DNA from: Pedobacter westerhofensis
Lineage (GTDB): Bacteria; Bacteroidota; Bacteroidia; Sphingobacteriales; Sphingobacteriaceae
Assembly (NCBI RefSeq): GCF_900182595.1
Contig: NZ_FXTN01000007.1
Coordinates: 248,001 to 312,000 of the forward strand
DNA: 64,000 nt
Direction of reading: 5' to 3'
The notes below the pieces were generated by a model. It did no database searches. It was not told the DNA's origin and saw only the letters and a list, made by a program, of their open reading frames with translations. The position numbers were made by a program, and so were the translations under genes. Shown one piece after another: positions 19,401 to 28,144 of the stretch (positions are counted from its first letter, which is position 1; every line of letters starts with the position of its first letter).

Positions 19401-19795
19401 TTATGGATTACATCAATCAGGATCCATATCTGAGCAAACACAAAGGTGAGCAGGCTAAACGTAACGGTGCCAGCCTTCCATGGAGAAGCAATTTTGACTT
19501 CAGATTGGTTCAGGAAGTTTTCAGAAACGTTGGCAAAGCCAAAAACTCATTCTCATTCACTATGGATGTATTTAACATTGGTAACCTGTTGAACAGGAAA
19601 TGGGGCGTTTACAAATTCGTAAATTCTCAGTCACTTCTTGCACCACAAAATACTGCTGCAATCACTGAGAACGTAGCTCCAACATTCAAACTGAACCCTG
19701 TTAACGGTGATGTGGTAAGGTCAACTTTTGGTACTACACAAAGTATCAGTTCTACTTATTACATGCAGTTCGGAGTTCGTTATAACTTTAACTAA
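16418..19795 (+). CDS. Oar-like TonB-dependent outer-membrane receptor
   Basis: 1125 residues. A signal peptide (about 1-26, ending SANAQ) precedes a carboxypeptidase-regulatory-like beta-sandwich (27-115), a plug domain (about 120-245) and a 22-strand barrel ending QFGVRYNFN. The plug carries the Oar-type signature VDGANFNNQFG and VTPYDVRQSGFTGGSVTAV. Oar proteins belong to the TonB-dependent receptor superfamily; in Myxococcus Oar is needed for development and protease export. No SusD partner is present, so it is not a classical glycan-utilisation pair. Substrate unknown. A TonB gene is at 30591. Ends at a strong terminator. Confidence 0.9.
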   Translation: MQKTLLFKFVVLVFAFVGIIFSANAQVTTSSMTGTIKDPQAALPGASVKAVHTPTGTIYGVTTNADGRFTIGGMRVGGPYTIEVSFVGFAPQKIEGVNLKLGEPYVLNLTLSDNASNLSEVKVVGVNKNSVMNSNRNGTSTVITRQQIQSLPAISRSVNDITRLTPQSNGTSIGGGNYRSNNFTVDGANFNNQFGIGTNIPAGGSPISIDALEQISVNVTPYDVRQSGFTGGSVTAVTRSGTNDFTGGAFYTMRNDDMQGRRIGDFRLTDALVQPYDEKNFGFSLGGPIIKNKLFFFVNYEKKNITQPGSSRIASTPGLAYGAPGTPSTVVQATSSFLNEVQSYLRTNLGYDPGVYQGYSNISTNEKIFARLDWNINNNHRFSVRYNRVESKTPSLASTSTSGSAIGSVTNFAYVNARSGTALNAGIPFSNSNYYQAQNLYSGVAELNSSFGSKITNVARATYSHQNDPRTTDSSPFPLVDILDGKPTSNSNLGSVLTTFGYEPFSYGNLRDVETYTYSDDLSIALGKHNITLGAQAEYSTTKNGFQRFGTGFYTFRTWDDFLNRATVKPLQYTVTYPLTDDGSQAFPSFKFAQYSAYLQDEFSISDRFKLTAGLRVERATYPDVSEIRTHPLIAEQTFANGQKINTGELPEPRFNFSPRFGFNWDVKGDRTLQVRGGSGIFTGRIPFVWIVSQSGDAGLLQYTQTYTGANAPFFSPSIAPNLTTAKGAVGTTIPGTISALSKDLRFPQVWKSSLAVDVQLPWGVVGTLEGIYGKDLYAATAVNVNLKDPIFTTINGYPDSRPFFASTANARQAVNTTAAGVPSTGGTQVVNAIKMTNKKGGYNWSATAQLTKSFSQGLSVMAAYTRAEGRNYGDQGGDQLLNLWSLPATSGNPNDPQLSTSSNLAPHRVVATVSYKKEYLQNLATSFSLIYEGSAQGRYSYTYVGDYNRDGVSGNDLIYIPRDASELPISGPLVITTTGQPTKTYTVDEQKQIFMDYINQDPYLSKHKGEQAKRNGASLPWRSNFDFRLVQEVFRNVGKAKNSFSFTMDVFNIGNLLNRKWGVYKFVNSQSLLAPQNTAAITENVAPTFKLNPVNGDVVRSTFGTTQSISSTYYMQFGVRYNFN

Positions 19796-19835
19796 GCATT
19801 ATACCTGTCCCATTTAACTTTGGGGCGGAAACGCT

Positions 19836-19868
19836 AAGCCCATCCGGTCATCCGGATGGGCTTTTTTA
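19836..19868 (+). terminator. terminator of the Oar-like receptor gene
   Basis: 12-bp GC-rich perfect stem (19836-19847 with 19852-19863), loop TCAT, followed by a T run. Confidence 0.9.
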
Positions 19869-19967
19869 ATATTCAGGGTTCTGGCTTCGGTCATGAAAAT
19901 CAGAATTTGTATCCTTAAGATAAATATTAACAGCTTTGTGACACGCATCAGCTTTCTGTCATATTGG

Positions 19968-19989
19968 GTTAAACAATATTGTTAAACAA
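19968..19989. promoter_or_regulatory. candidate TetR operator
   Basis: The perfect 12-bp palindrome AACAATATTGTT (19972-19983) lies within two direct copies of GTTAAACAA (19968-19976 and 19981-19989). It sits about 30 bases before the TetR ATG, where the -33 region would be, so it fits autorepression. Confidence 0.45.
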
Positions 19990-20014
19990 ATTTTTTCTGT
20001 TTCTTTGTTACCGA

Positions 20015-20599
20015 ATGAACGTTCAATTAGAAGATATCAGCGGAAAAAGGGAGACTGTTCTCAACAGTACGCTTGCCCTAATCAAAGAGCATGGCTTTCA
20101 TGGTACGCCCATGAGCATGATCGCCAAACATGCCGGCGTGGCAGCAGGTACCATATACCATTATTTTGATTCCAAAGAAACCTTAATCCTTGAATTATAT
20201 ATCTATGTGAAAGACAGGCTGGCTATGGCAATCCTGGCAAATGACGATGCCGCGATGCCCTATAAAGACAGGTTTTTTAACCTGATGATCAACCAGTTTA
20301 ATTTTTACATCGGCAACCCGGACGCCCTGCTGTTCCTGGAGCAATATGTGAACTCACCGTATGCAAAAAACTACCCTCTCAACGACAGCCAGATATTTAT
20401 AGATAAGGTACATACGTTTTTCAATTATGGCATAGAAAATGCTTATTTCCGGAATATTGATCCCCGATTATTAGCGCCCACAGTAAAGGGTACATTAGTT
20501 GCCGCAGCGAATATTCAGTTGTCCCAGCATACAGCGTTTTCAGATGAGGATGTGATCGAAATTATAAACATCGTGTGGGACGGAATTAAAAGACAGTAA
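20015..20599 (+). CDS. TetR/AcrR family transcriptional regulator of the efflux operon
   Basis: 194 residues from ATG 20015. The N-terminal HTH region (about 10-55) reads LNSTLALIKEHGFHGTPMSMIAKHAGVAAGTIYHYFDSKETL, the TetR signature, with a variable ligand-binding C-terminal domain. An earlier in-frame codon at 19979 would start inside the operator-like palindrome, so it is rejected. It directly precedes tolC-acrA-acrB in the same direction with a 49-base gap, and most likely represses them until an efflux substrate binds. Confidence 0.88.
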   Translation: MNVQLEDISGKRETVLNSTLALIKEHGFHGTPMSMIAKHAGVAAGTIYHYFDSKETLILELYIYVKDRLAMAILANDDAAMPYKDRFFNLMINQFNFYIGNPDALLFLEQYVNSPYAKNYPLNDSQIFIDKVHTFFNYGIENAYFRNIDPRLLAPTVKGTLVAAANIQLSQHTAFSDEDVIEIINIVWDGIKRQ

Positions 20600-20648
20600 A
20601 ATACAGTATACCATTAAGCTAATACACTCAATACCCTTTAATATATAT

Positions 20649-22001
20649 ATGAAACACTACAATTTACTAAAATTGCTCTTGTGTATACCACTTCTCCTGC
20701 CAGGGACAATGTATGCGCAGACCACCGTCAGAGAGCAGCAGCCAATATTATCCAACGCTACACTTCAGGATTGCATTGACTATGCGCTCGGCAACAGGCC
20801 GGGAGTAAAGCAATCCTTAATTGATGAGGAAATTGGCGAAACTGACATCAAATCAGCCCTGTCTGGCTGGTTGCCACAAATCAATGGTACCGGAACTGCC
20901 AATCACAATTTTAAACAGCAATCCTCTGTTTTAACAAACAATGGTCAGCAGTCACTCATTACCGTAGGTGCAAAAAATACATCATCATTTGTGTTACAGG
21001 CAGATCAGCAGATCTTAAATGCAGGTCTGATCCAGGCTTCAAAAACTGCAAAGTACTACAGACAGCAATACAAACAGAATACCGAGAATACCAAGATCAA
21101 TACGGTGGTTGATGTAAGTAAAGCGTTTTATGATGTGCTTACCAGCAAAGAACAATTGAATATCATCGCTGAGAACATCGCGCGGCTGGAGAAACAATTG
21201 AAGGATGCAAGTGCACAATATGATGCGGGACTGGTTGACAAGACTGATTTTCAAAGGGCACAAATCAGTTTGAGCAATTCTAAGGCAGACCGCAAAAGAA
21301 CTGAAGAACTGTTAAAATATAAATATGCGTACCTGAGAGAGCTGATCGGATATAGTGCCGATAAAGAATTTAACCTCTCTTATGAAAACAATGCGATGGA
21401 AAAAGAAATCGATGTGGATACTACCGCGGGAATGACTTACCAGAATCGCGTCGAATACCGTCTGCTTCAAACCCAGCGTGAACTGCAAAGAATCAATACG
21501 AGCTATAACAAACTGGCTTACATGCCATCTCTCTCTGGATTCTACAATTACAGTTTCAATTATCAGAATGCCAAGATCAATGGTTTGTACGATACCAACT
21601 ACCCGGGATCGGTTGTAGGATTGAAACTGGCAGTACCTATCTTTCTTGGTGGCAAACGTACGCAGGAGATCAGAAAGTCTAAATTGCAGGAAAGCAGAAT
21701 TGACCTCGACCTGCTGAATACAAAGAATCAGATCAATACCCAGTATGAGCAGGCAATGGCAACTTATAAAGCCAACCGCAACGATCTGAACACCAACAGA
21801 TCCAATGTCGATCTTTCCAGGCAAGTATACAATACCATGAAACTTCAGTATGATGAAGGTATCAAAACCTACCTGGACCTGATGACTGCAGAAACTGATC
21901 TTCGTACCGCGCAGATCAATTACCTGAATTCATTATATAATCTACTTTCATCAAAACTCGACGTAAAACAAGCATTAGGTACCATAACAGTTAATCCATA
22001 A
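20649..22001 (+). CDS. TolC-family outer-membrane efflux protein
   Basis: 450 residues. Signal peptide (MKHYNLLKLLLCIPLLLPGTMYAQ) followed by two outer-membrane-efflux repeats rich in long helices (TLQDCIDYALGNRPGVKQSLID at the start; KLQYDEGIKTYLDLMTAETDLR near the end). It forms the trimeric outer-membrane channel of the tripartite pump encoded with 22007-23176 and 23199-26372. The next ATG is five bases past its stop, so it is operonic. Confidence 0.92.
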   Translation: MKHYNLLKLLLCIPLLLPGTMYAQTTVREQQPILSNATLQDCIDYALGNRPGVKQSLIDEEIGETDIKSALSGWLPQINGTGTANHNFKQQSSVLTNNGQQSLITVGAKNTSSFVLQADQQILNAGLIQASKTAKYYRQQYKQNTENTKINTVVDVSKAFYDVLTSKEQLNIIAENIARLEKQLKDASAQYDAGLVDKTDFQRAQISLSNSKADRKRTEELLKYKYAYLRELIGYSADKEFNLSYENNAMEKEIDVDTTAGMTYQNRVEYRLLQTQRELQRINTSYNKLAYMPSLSGFYNYSFNYQNAKINGLYDTNYPGSVVGLKLAVPIFLGGKRTQEIRKSKLQESRIDLDLLNTKNQINTQYEQAMATYKANRNDLNTNRSNVDLSRQVYNTMKLQYDEGIKTYLDLMTAETDLRTAQINYLNSLYNLLSSKLDVKQALGTITVNP

Positions 22002-22006
22002 CAGAC

Positions 22007-23176
22007 ATGAACACACATTACATAAAATTAAGCATTGCAATTCTTGGTTCCATTACGCTGGCATCATGCGGCGGCGGCGATAAAGCCGCGCAGCAGCAGG
22101 GGCCACCACCGGCCACTCCGGTAAGTACCTATACCGTAGCGGAACAGCCTGTAACAACTACTGATACTTATCCGGGTATTGTGGTAGCCTTAAACGAGGT
22201 TGAACTGCGCCCGCAGGTAGGAGGGTATATTACTGCTATCTATATTAAAGATGGTCAGAAAGTAACCAAAGGCCAGAAGTTATATGAAATTGACCGTACA
22301 AAATATCTTGCGGCTTACAATGCTGCAAAAGCAGATGTAGCGGTAGCAAAGGCAAACCGTGATAAAGCAAAAAAAGATGCCGACCGTTATACCAAACTTG
22401 CTGCACAGGAAGCGGTAGCTAAACAACGTGTGGATTATGCACTGACGGATCTGGCCAATGCCGAATCTCAGGTAGCTGCTGCACAGGCTGCACTGGCTTC
22501 ATCGGCTAACGACTATCAGCGTTCTGTCATCGTTTCTCCGCTAACAGGTACGATCGGTATTTCACAGGTTAAGCTTGGTGCTCTGGCTTCTCCGGGAACT
22601 ACGCTCCTGAATACGGTATCTACAAACGATCCGATTGCCGTTGACATCGCAGTAGCGCAGGCTGAAATCCCACGTTTCGTACAACTGCAAAAAAGTACTT
22701 CTGCTGTTAAAGATTCTTTGTTCAGTATCGAAATGCCTGATAAAAGTGTCTACAAACGTCGCGGAAGGATTGTTGCGATCGACCGTGCAGTTGACCCTGC
22801 TACGGGTACCATTAAAGTGAGGATCAGTTATCCAAATGAAGGCGGCAACCTGGTTTCAGGTATGAATGTAAACCTATTGGCCCTGAACAAAGAAATTGGA
22901 AATCAAATCGTCATCCCTTATAAAGCTGTAACGGAACAATTGGGAGAGTTCAACGTGATTACCGTTGGTGACAGCAGCAAGGCTGTTCCAAAAATAATTA
23001 AAGTTGGCAGACAGGTTGATCAAAACATAGTTGTGACCAGCGGACTGAAAGTAGGGGAAGTAATTGTGGTTGACGGTGTACAGAATGTAAGACCGGGAGC
23101 AGTTGTGAAAGCAGTTTCTCCGCAGGAAGCAAATCAGGCAGCCGGCGCACCAGCAGCAGCACCAGCAAAAAAATAG
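22007..23176 (+). CDS. RND efflux periplasmic adaptor (AcrA/MFP family), lipoprotein
   Basis: 389 residues. Lipoprotein signal with lipobox TLASC, then a biotinyl-lipoyl-like domain (VELRPQVGGYITAIYIKDGQKVTKGQ, about 65-90), an alpha-hairpin (about 100-165), second lipoyl half (VIVSPLTGTIGI) and beta-barrel/membrane-proximal domains. It bridges the AcrB-type pump to the TolC-type channel. The extreme C-terminus is a low-complexity Ala/Pro/Lys tail. Sits 5 bases after tolC and 22 before the pump gene. Confidence 0.93.
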   Translation: MNTHYIKLSIAILGSITLASCGGGDKAAQQQGPPPATPVSTYTVAEQPVTTTDTYPGIVVALNEVELRPQVGGYITAIYIKDGQKVTKGQKLYEIDRTKYLAAYNAAKADVAVAKANRDKAKKDADRYTKLAAQEAVAKQRVDYALTDLANAESQVAAAQAALASSANDYQRSVIVSPLTGTIGISQVKLGALASPGTTLLNTVSTNDPIAVDIAVAQAEIPRFVQLQKSTSAVKDSLFSIEMPDKSVYKRRGRIVAIDRAVDPATGTIKVRISYPNEGGNLVSGMNVNLLALNKEIGNQIVIPYKAVTEQLGEFNVITVGDSSKAVPKIIKVGRQVDQNIVVTSGLKVGEVIVVDGVQNVRPGAVVKAVSPQEANQAAGAPAAAPAKK

Positions 23177-23198
23177 TTATTAAAAGATTTTCAAGCAT

Positions 23199-26100
23199 AT
23201 GATATCAGAAGTATTTATCAGGCGGCCGGTCACGGCAATCGTCATCTCCATATTAATTGTACTGATCGGGGCTATTGTGATCACCACATTGCCTATCAGT
23301 CAGTACCCAAGTATTGCCCCGCCAACAGTTACGGTTACTGGTACCTATACAGGTGCGGATGCCCAGACTGTTGAGCAAACAGTAACCACACAGGTCGAAA
23401 GCCAGATCAACGGTACGCCGGGAATGAAGTACCTGCAGTCCAACAGTACATCCGACGGACGTTCTGCGATTACCGTTACATTTGATGTGGGTACCAATAT
23501 CGATATTGCTGCACTTGATGTGCAGAACAGGGTGGGCATCGCTGAACCAGGTTTACCGGAAGCGGTAAGGCGTCTGGGGATTACTACCAAAAAAGCAAAT
23601 AACGATATCCTGATGGTAATCGGTTTGTACTCTCCAAACGGAACGTACGACCAGAAATTTATCTCCAACTATATCAACTTATATATCAAGGATGCGCTGT
23701 TGCGTATCAAAGGTGTAGGTGATGTACAGGCCTTTGGCCAGCCTTTCAGTATGCGCGTATGGCTTGATGCCAATAAAATGAGCCGGCTGGGTTTAACGCC
23801 GGCTGACGTATCTGCTGCAATTAATGAACAGAATACACGTATCCCAGGTGGTAGCATCGGCGGAAGGCCACAAAGCAGCGCGCAGACTTTCGAGTTCTCG
23901 GTTGTAATGGACGGTGATTTAAATACCGAAGAACAGTTCAGAAATATTGTGATCAAAACCAGTGAGAACGGTTCACCTGTTTATCTGAAAGATGTGGCAA
24001 GGGTGGAACTGGGTGAATTCTCTTATCCTACTACCTCAAAGGTAAATGGTAAAGTAGCTTCCCTGATGGCGATCAATCAGACTCCGGGCGGTAACGCTGT
24101 GGAAACTGCTGACGGTATCGACAAGGCAATGGCCGAACTGAAAAAGAACTTCCCTAAGGATCTGGATTTTAAGGTAGGTTACGAAACAGTATCAATTGTG
24201 AAGGTATCCATCAGTGAGGTGGTACATACTTTGGTAGAGGCACTGATCCTGGTAACGATCGTGGTATTCTTCTTCCTGCAAAGCTGGAGGGCAACCCTGA
24301 TTCCTGTACTGGCAATTCCTGTATCCATCATCGGTACATTTATTCTCTTTACGCTTTTAGGTTTCTCAATCAACGTATTAACGATGTTTGGTTTCGTCCT
24401 CGCGATTGGTATTGTGGTGGATGATGCGATTGTTGTGGTAGAGGCGGTTCAGCACTATATGGACCATGAAGGCCTTTCTGCACCTGATGCAACCCGCAAA
24501 GCGATGGCAGATATAACCGCTCCGGTTATTGCGATTGCACTGATCCTGGCTGCAGTATTTATCCCGGTAGGATTTATTCCGGGTATGGTAGGGCTGCTTT
24601 ATCAGCAGTTTGCAATCACGATTGCGGTTTCGGTATTGTTATCAGCATTTATCGCATTGTCTCTTACACCTGCATTGTGTTCGCTGCTGCTCACACCAAT
24701 GAATTTGAATGAAGACAGCAGGGGATTGAACAAGTTCTTCTATAAATTCAATACCTGGTTTGCAAGAGTGACCGACAAATATTCCAATGGGGTAAAATGG
24801 GCGCTGAAAAAAGCACCACTGGTGATGATCATCCTGGCCTGTATCTATGTAGGTACAGTTGGTCTGTTCATCAAAAAACCTTCCGGATTTATTCCAACAG
24901 AGGATGCGGGTATCTTTATCATGGGGGTTACGCTTCCTGAGGGTTCATCGTCGGCCAGGACTGACCATTTCATGGACAGGATTACTGACAGTATCCAGAA
25001 GAAACACCCGGAGGTACAAAATATTTCAGCGATCAATGGTATCAACATCCTGAACAGGTCGTTCAAATCGAATGCCGGTACGTTCTTCGTGCAGCTGAAA
25101 AACTGGGATGAGCGTGATAATGATATCCAGAGTGTACTCACAGACGTCTCTACGATGTTTGCTGGTGACAAGGAAGGTAGTCTGATCGCGGTAACTCCGC
25201 CTCCGATTCCAGGTTTAGGTATCAGTGGTGGTTTTACCCTGCAGATCCAGGAACAGCAGACGGGCGATATCAAGAAGTTTGAAGGGGTGGTAGGGAAGTT
25301 CCTTGCTGCAGCGAACCAGCGTCCTGAAATTGGAATGGCCTATACCTTGTTTAACGCCAGAACACCAAACTATCAATTCCACGTAGATCGTGATAAAGCG
25401 AAGAAAATGGGTGTTTCTATCGGTGATGTTTACAGCACGATCTCCTCTTATCTGGGAAGTAGCTATGTGAACGACTTTACCAAATACGGACGTAGTTTCA
25501 GGGTAGTAACGCAGGCTGATACCAGTTTCAGAAGCAGCATCCAGGATATGAGCAAACTGTATGTGAAGAACAATAAGGGTACTCCTGTTCCGATCAATAC
25601 TTTGGTGACTTCCAATATTGCGGAAAACGCTGCAATTATCAATCACTATAACTTATTCAGATCAATCGAGATCGGTGGATCTGCCAAACCGGGAAGCAGC
25701 TCTGGTGATGCCTTGCAGGCATTGCGCGAAGTTGCTGCACAAACACTGCCACCGGGATATACCTATAACTTCTCCGGACTGAGTTTGGAAGAAACTGAAG
25801 CGGGTAACAGTACAACCCTGATTTTCGGACTGATCGTTGTTTTTGTATTCCTGCTGCTTGCAGCGCTGTACGAAAGCTGGTCGGTACCTTTCTCCATTCT
25901 GTTAGCAGTACCGCTAGGTTTATTCGGTGCGATCCTTGCGCTGATCTTCCTGCCTAAACTGGATAATAATATTTATGCACAGGTTGGTCTGATCACCCTG
26001 ATTGGTCTTTCCGCGAAAAACGCGATTCTGATCGTAGAGTTTGCGAAGGAGCGTGTGGACTGGGGTATGGAGCTGATCGCTGCGACCATTGATGCGGTTA

Positions 26101-26372
26101 AACTAAGGTTGAGACCAATTATCATGACTTCCCTGGCCTTTATCCTTGGGGTTATACCGCTGATCATCTCTACAGGTGCAGGTGCAGTATCCCGTCAGAC
26201 CATTGGCTGGACGGTAGCTGCGGGTATGCTCTCAGCAACGATCCTGGCGCTGTTTATTGTACCGGTACTGTTTGTACTGATCACAAAACTGGCTTATGGC
26301 AAGAAAAAACTTGCAGAGCTGCAGGCAAATTATAAACCTGAAGAGCACGAAGGTACATTGCATGCAGATTAA
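23199..26372 (+). CDS. RND multidrug efflux transporter, HAE1 (AcrB) family
   Basis: 1057 residues, the standard length. Twelve transmembrane segments in two halves and large periplasmic loops are apparent. N-terminal FIRRPVTAIVISILIVLIGA is typical. TM4 contains GIVVDDAIVVVEAVQ with the proton-relay Asp pair, TM10 contains GLSAKNAILIVEFA with the relay Lys. It exports hydrophobic drugs or other amphiphiles by proton antiport. Full match to the AcrB layout; substrate range cannot be inferred. Last gene of the TetR-controlled operon. Confidence 0.95.
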   Translation: MISEVFIRRPVTAIVISILIVLIGAIVITTLPISQYPSIAPPTVTVTGTYTGADAQTVEQTVTTQVESQINGTPGMKYLQSNSTSDGRSAITVTFDVGTNIDIAALDVQNRVGIAEPGLPEAVRRLGITTKKANNDILMVIGLYSPNGTYDQKFISNYINLYIKDALLRIKGVGDVQAFGQPFSMRVWLDANKMSRLGLTPADVSAAINEQNTRIPGGSIGGRPQSSAQTFEFSVVMDGDLNTEEQFRNIVIKTSENGSPVYLKDVARVELGEFSYPTTSKVNGKVASLMAINQTPGGNAVETADGIDKAMAELKKNFPKDLDFKVGYETVSIVKVSISEVVHTLVEALILVTIVVFFFLQSWRATLIPVLAIPVSIIGTFILFTLLGFSINVLTMFGFVLAIGIVVDDAIVVVEAVQHYMDHEGLSAPDATRKAMADITAPVIAIALILAAVFIPVGFIPGMVGLLYQQFAITIAVSVLLSAFIALSLTPALCSLLLTPMNLNEDSRGLNKFFYKFNTWFARVTDKYSNGVKWALKKAPLVMIILACIYVGTVGLFIKKPSGFIPTEDAGIFIMGVTLPEGSSSARTDHFMDRITDSIQKKHPEVQNISAINGINILNRSFKSNAGTFFVQLKNWDERDNDIQSVLTDVSTMFAGDKEGSLIAVTPPPIPGLGISGGFTLQIQEQQTGDIKKFEGVVGKFLAAANQRPEIGMAYTLFNARTPNYQFHVDRDKAKKMGVSIGDVYSTISSYLGSSYVNDFTKYGRSFRVVTQADTSFRSSIQDMSKLYVKNNKGTPVPINTLVTSNIAENAAIINHYNLFRSIEIGGSAKPGSSSGDALQALREVAAQTLPPGYTYNFSGLSLEETEAGNSTTLIFGLIVVFVFLLLAALYESWSVPFSILLAVPLGLFGAILALIFLPKLDNNIYAQVGLITLIGLSAKNAILIVEFAKERVDWGMELIAATIDAVKLRLRPIIMTSLAFILGVIPLIISTGAGAVSRQTIGWTVAAGMLSATILALFIVPVLFVLITKLAYGKKKLAELQANYKPEEHEGTLHAD

Positions 26373-26402
26373 TCTGCAGGGCAATTGACCTGGTAAATAA
26401 AC

Positions 26403-26439
26403 ACAGCCGCATCATTTAATTATGGTGCGGCTGTTTTGT
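26403..26439 (+). terminator. terminator of the efflux operon
   Basis: 13-bp stem (26403-26415 with 26422-26434, one G-U), loop TTAATT, then TTTGTT. Confidence 0.8.
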
Positions 26440-26595
26440 TATGTGTCATGTTCGCATATCCTTCCAGTGGTGGTCGGTATTGCGAGGGTGATGTGCTGTT
26501 CTAAAATTGGCTGGTTCCGCCATGGCCTGCTCGCATTTATTGGCAGGTATTGACATGTTCATAGGCCTTCTCTTTGATTGGTATTGCCAGGTCCG

Positions 26596-26639
26596 TATAC
26601 GACTACTATACGACTAGTATATGGCTGATACACGACCAC
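26596..26639. repeat. four degenerate 11-bp tandem repeats
   Basis: Units TATACGACTAC, TATACGACTAG, TATATGGCTGA and TACACGACCAC follow one another without gaps. The first two differ at one position; the last two have diverged. They sit in the 485-base gap between the efflux operon and purM. In the rest of that gap (26440-26595 and 26640-26750) I see no gene; GGTATTG recurs three times. Confidence 0.5.
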
Positions 26640-26750
26640 TGACTATTTAAAATGACTTGTCTTTCAGTGACACAACCTGATAAAACCAGCGTAGTCATTC
26701 ATCAAGTTCACCTGTGGATTTGACTCGATTATCTTCTGGTGCAAAGTTAA

Positions 26751-26810
26751 AAGACGGGTGGAAGACAGTTGAAGGACATATCTGTCTTTCAACTGTCTTC
26801 CACCCGTCTT
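26751..26810 (-). repeat. 60-bp near-perfect palindrome, possible purM terminator
   Basis: Left arm 26751-26778 pairs with 26783-26810, 28 positions with one G-U, essentially no loop. It lies 47 bases past the purM stop, and on the minus strand TTTTAACTTT follows the stem, so it may end purM transcription. The length is far beyond what termination needs, so a mobile palindromic repeat is also possible. Confidence 0.55.
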
Positions 26811-26857
26811 AAAATAATATAATCATTGCATTGAACTGAGAATGCAATAAATTAAAT

Positions 26858-28039
26858 TTATAAGTAGTTGAAAGTTCCCTTATCGCTGATAATTGTCACC
26901 TGCTTTTGATCAGCAGCTTCTACGCGGCCAATGATCTGCGCATCGATATTGAAACTTTTTGAGATCGCAATGATACTGTCAGCAATTTCCTGAGGCACGT
27001 ATAGCTCCATTCTGTGGCCCATATTAAATACCTTGTACATTTCTTCCCATGCTGTGCCTGATTGCTCCTGTATGAGCTCAAAAAGCGGCGGAACAGACAA
27101 TAGGTTATCTTTGATTACATGGATATCTTCATTGATGAAATGCAACACCTTAGTTTGGGCACCACCACTGCAGTGCACAAGTCCGTGGATTTGTTTTCTG
27201 TGTTTTTCCAGTACCTGTTTGATGACAGGTGCATAGGTACGGGTAGGGGACAGTACCAGTTTTCCGATAGTGATCTCGGTGTTTTCGTCGATCCTGATCT
27301 TATCTGTTAGTTTTTTGCCACCGGAAAATACCAGGTCGTAAGGAACAGCAGGATCAAAACTTTCAGGATAAGTATCTGCAACAGATTTATCAAAAACATC
27401 ATGACGGGCAGAAGTCAGCCCGTTAGAGCCCATCCCTCCGTTATATTCCGTTTCATAGGTAGCCTGTCCTGAGGAAGACAAACCAACAATCACATCGCCC
27501 GGCTGGATCAGATGGTTACTGATGATATCCTCACGTTTGATACGGCAGGTAACAGTAGAATCTACAATAATTGTACGTACCAGATCACCTACATCGGCAG
27601 TTTCGCCGCCGGTAGAATAGATAGATATGCCCATTTCACGCAGTTCTGCCAGAATTTCTTCAGTTCCGTTGATCACGGCAGCGATGACCTCGCCGGTGAT
27701 CAGGTTTTTATTTCTGCCGATGGTAGAAGAAAGCAGGATATGATCGGTAGCACCCACACAGATCAGGTCGTCCAGGTTCATTATGATTGCATCCTGTGCA
27801 ATACCTTTCCACACAGAGATATCACCGGTTTCTTTCCAGTATACATAAGCGAGCGATGATTTGGTACCTGCACCATCAGCATGCATGATATTACAAAAGG
27901 CATCATCATTGCCCAGAATATCAGGGATGATCTTGCAAAAAGCTTGTGGGAAAATACCTTTATCTATGTTTTTGATGGCTTGGTGCACATCTTCTTTCGA
28001 GGCTGAGACGCCACGCTGGTTGTACCGGTTATCACTCAT
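26858..28039 (-). CDS. purM: phosphoribosylformylglycinamidine cyclo-ligase (AIR synthase)
   Basis: 393 residues. Starts MSDNRYNQRGVSASKEDVH at ATG 28039; an upstream in-frame codon would lie inside the promoter. PurM landmarks: HADGAGTKSSLAY, MNLDDLICVGATDHILLSSTIGRN and GGETADVGDLV, then the AIRS C-terminal domain with LVHCSGGAQTKVLHF. It closes the imidazole ring of the purine precursor using ATP. It is longer than E. coli PurM (345) and of the Bacteroidota variety. Monocistronic. Confidence 0.87.
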   Translation of the reverse strand: MSDNRYNQRGVSASKEDVHQAIKNIDKGIFPQAFCKIIPDILGNDDAFCNIMHADGAGTKSSLAYVYWKETGDISVWKGIAQDAIIMNLDDLICVGATDHILLSSTIGRNKNLITGEVIAAVINGTEEILAELREMGISIYSTGGETADVGDLVRTIIVDSTVTCRIKREDIISNHLIQPGDVIVGLSSSGQATYETEYNGGMGSNGLTSARHDVFDKSVADTYPESFDPAVPYDLVFSGGKKLTDKIRIDENTEITIGKLVLSPTRTYAPVIKQVLEKHRKQIHGLVHCSGGAQTKVLHFINEDIHVIKDNLLSVPPLFELIQEQSGTAWEEMYKVFNMGHRMELYVPQEIADSIIAISKSFNIDAQIIGRVEAADQKQVTIISDKGTFNYL

Positions 28040-28046
28040 ATTGCTG

Positions 28047-28054
28047 CAAAGATA
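28047..28054 (-). promoter_or_regulatory. -7 promoter element of purM
   Basis: Minus-strand TATCTTTG (followed by C), the commonest form in this window, ends seven bases before the ATG, so the leader is only a few bases long. Confidence 0.6.
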
Positions 28055-28083
28055 GGGAAACGCGCGAATGTACACGATACAGG

Positions 28084-28124
28084 TTAAAAAAAAATAACCT
28101 CTGCTTTTTTAGGGCAGAGGTTAT
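28084..28124 (-). terminator. glnN terminator
   Basis: 11-bp perfect stem (28094-28104 with 28114-28124), with a long U run following on the minus strand. Confidence 0.85.
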
Positions 28125-28144
28125 AATCATTGAATGAGGATATT

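Noticed and set aside
19960-19970. Possible third copy of the ECF box near tetR (ATATTGGGTTA)
   Set aside because: It shares TGGGTTA with the ECF -35-like box, but TACC is not kept and no GTATTAAT lies 14 bases downstream.
24845-25273. Antisense frames inside the acrB gene
   Set aside because: Composition follows the reverse of a clear RND transporter gene; no independent features.
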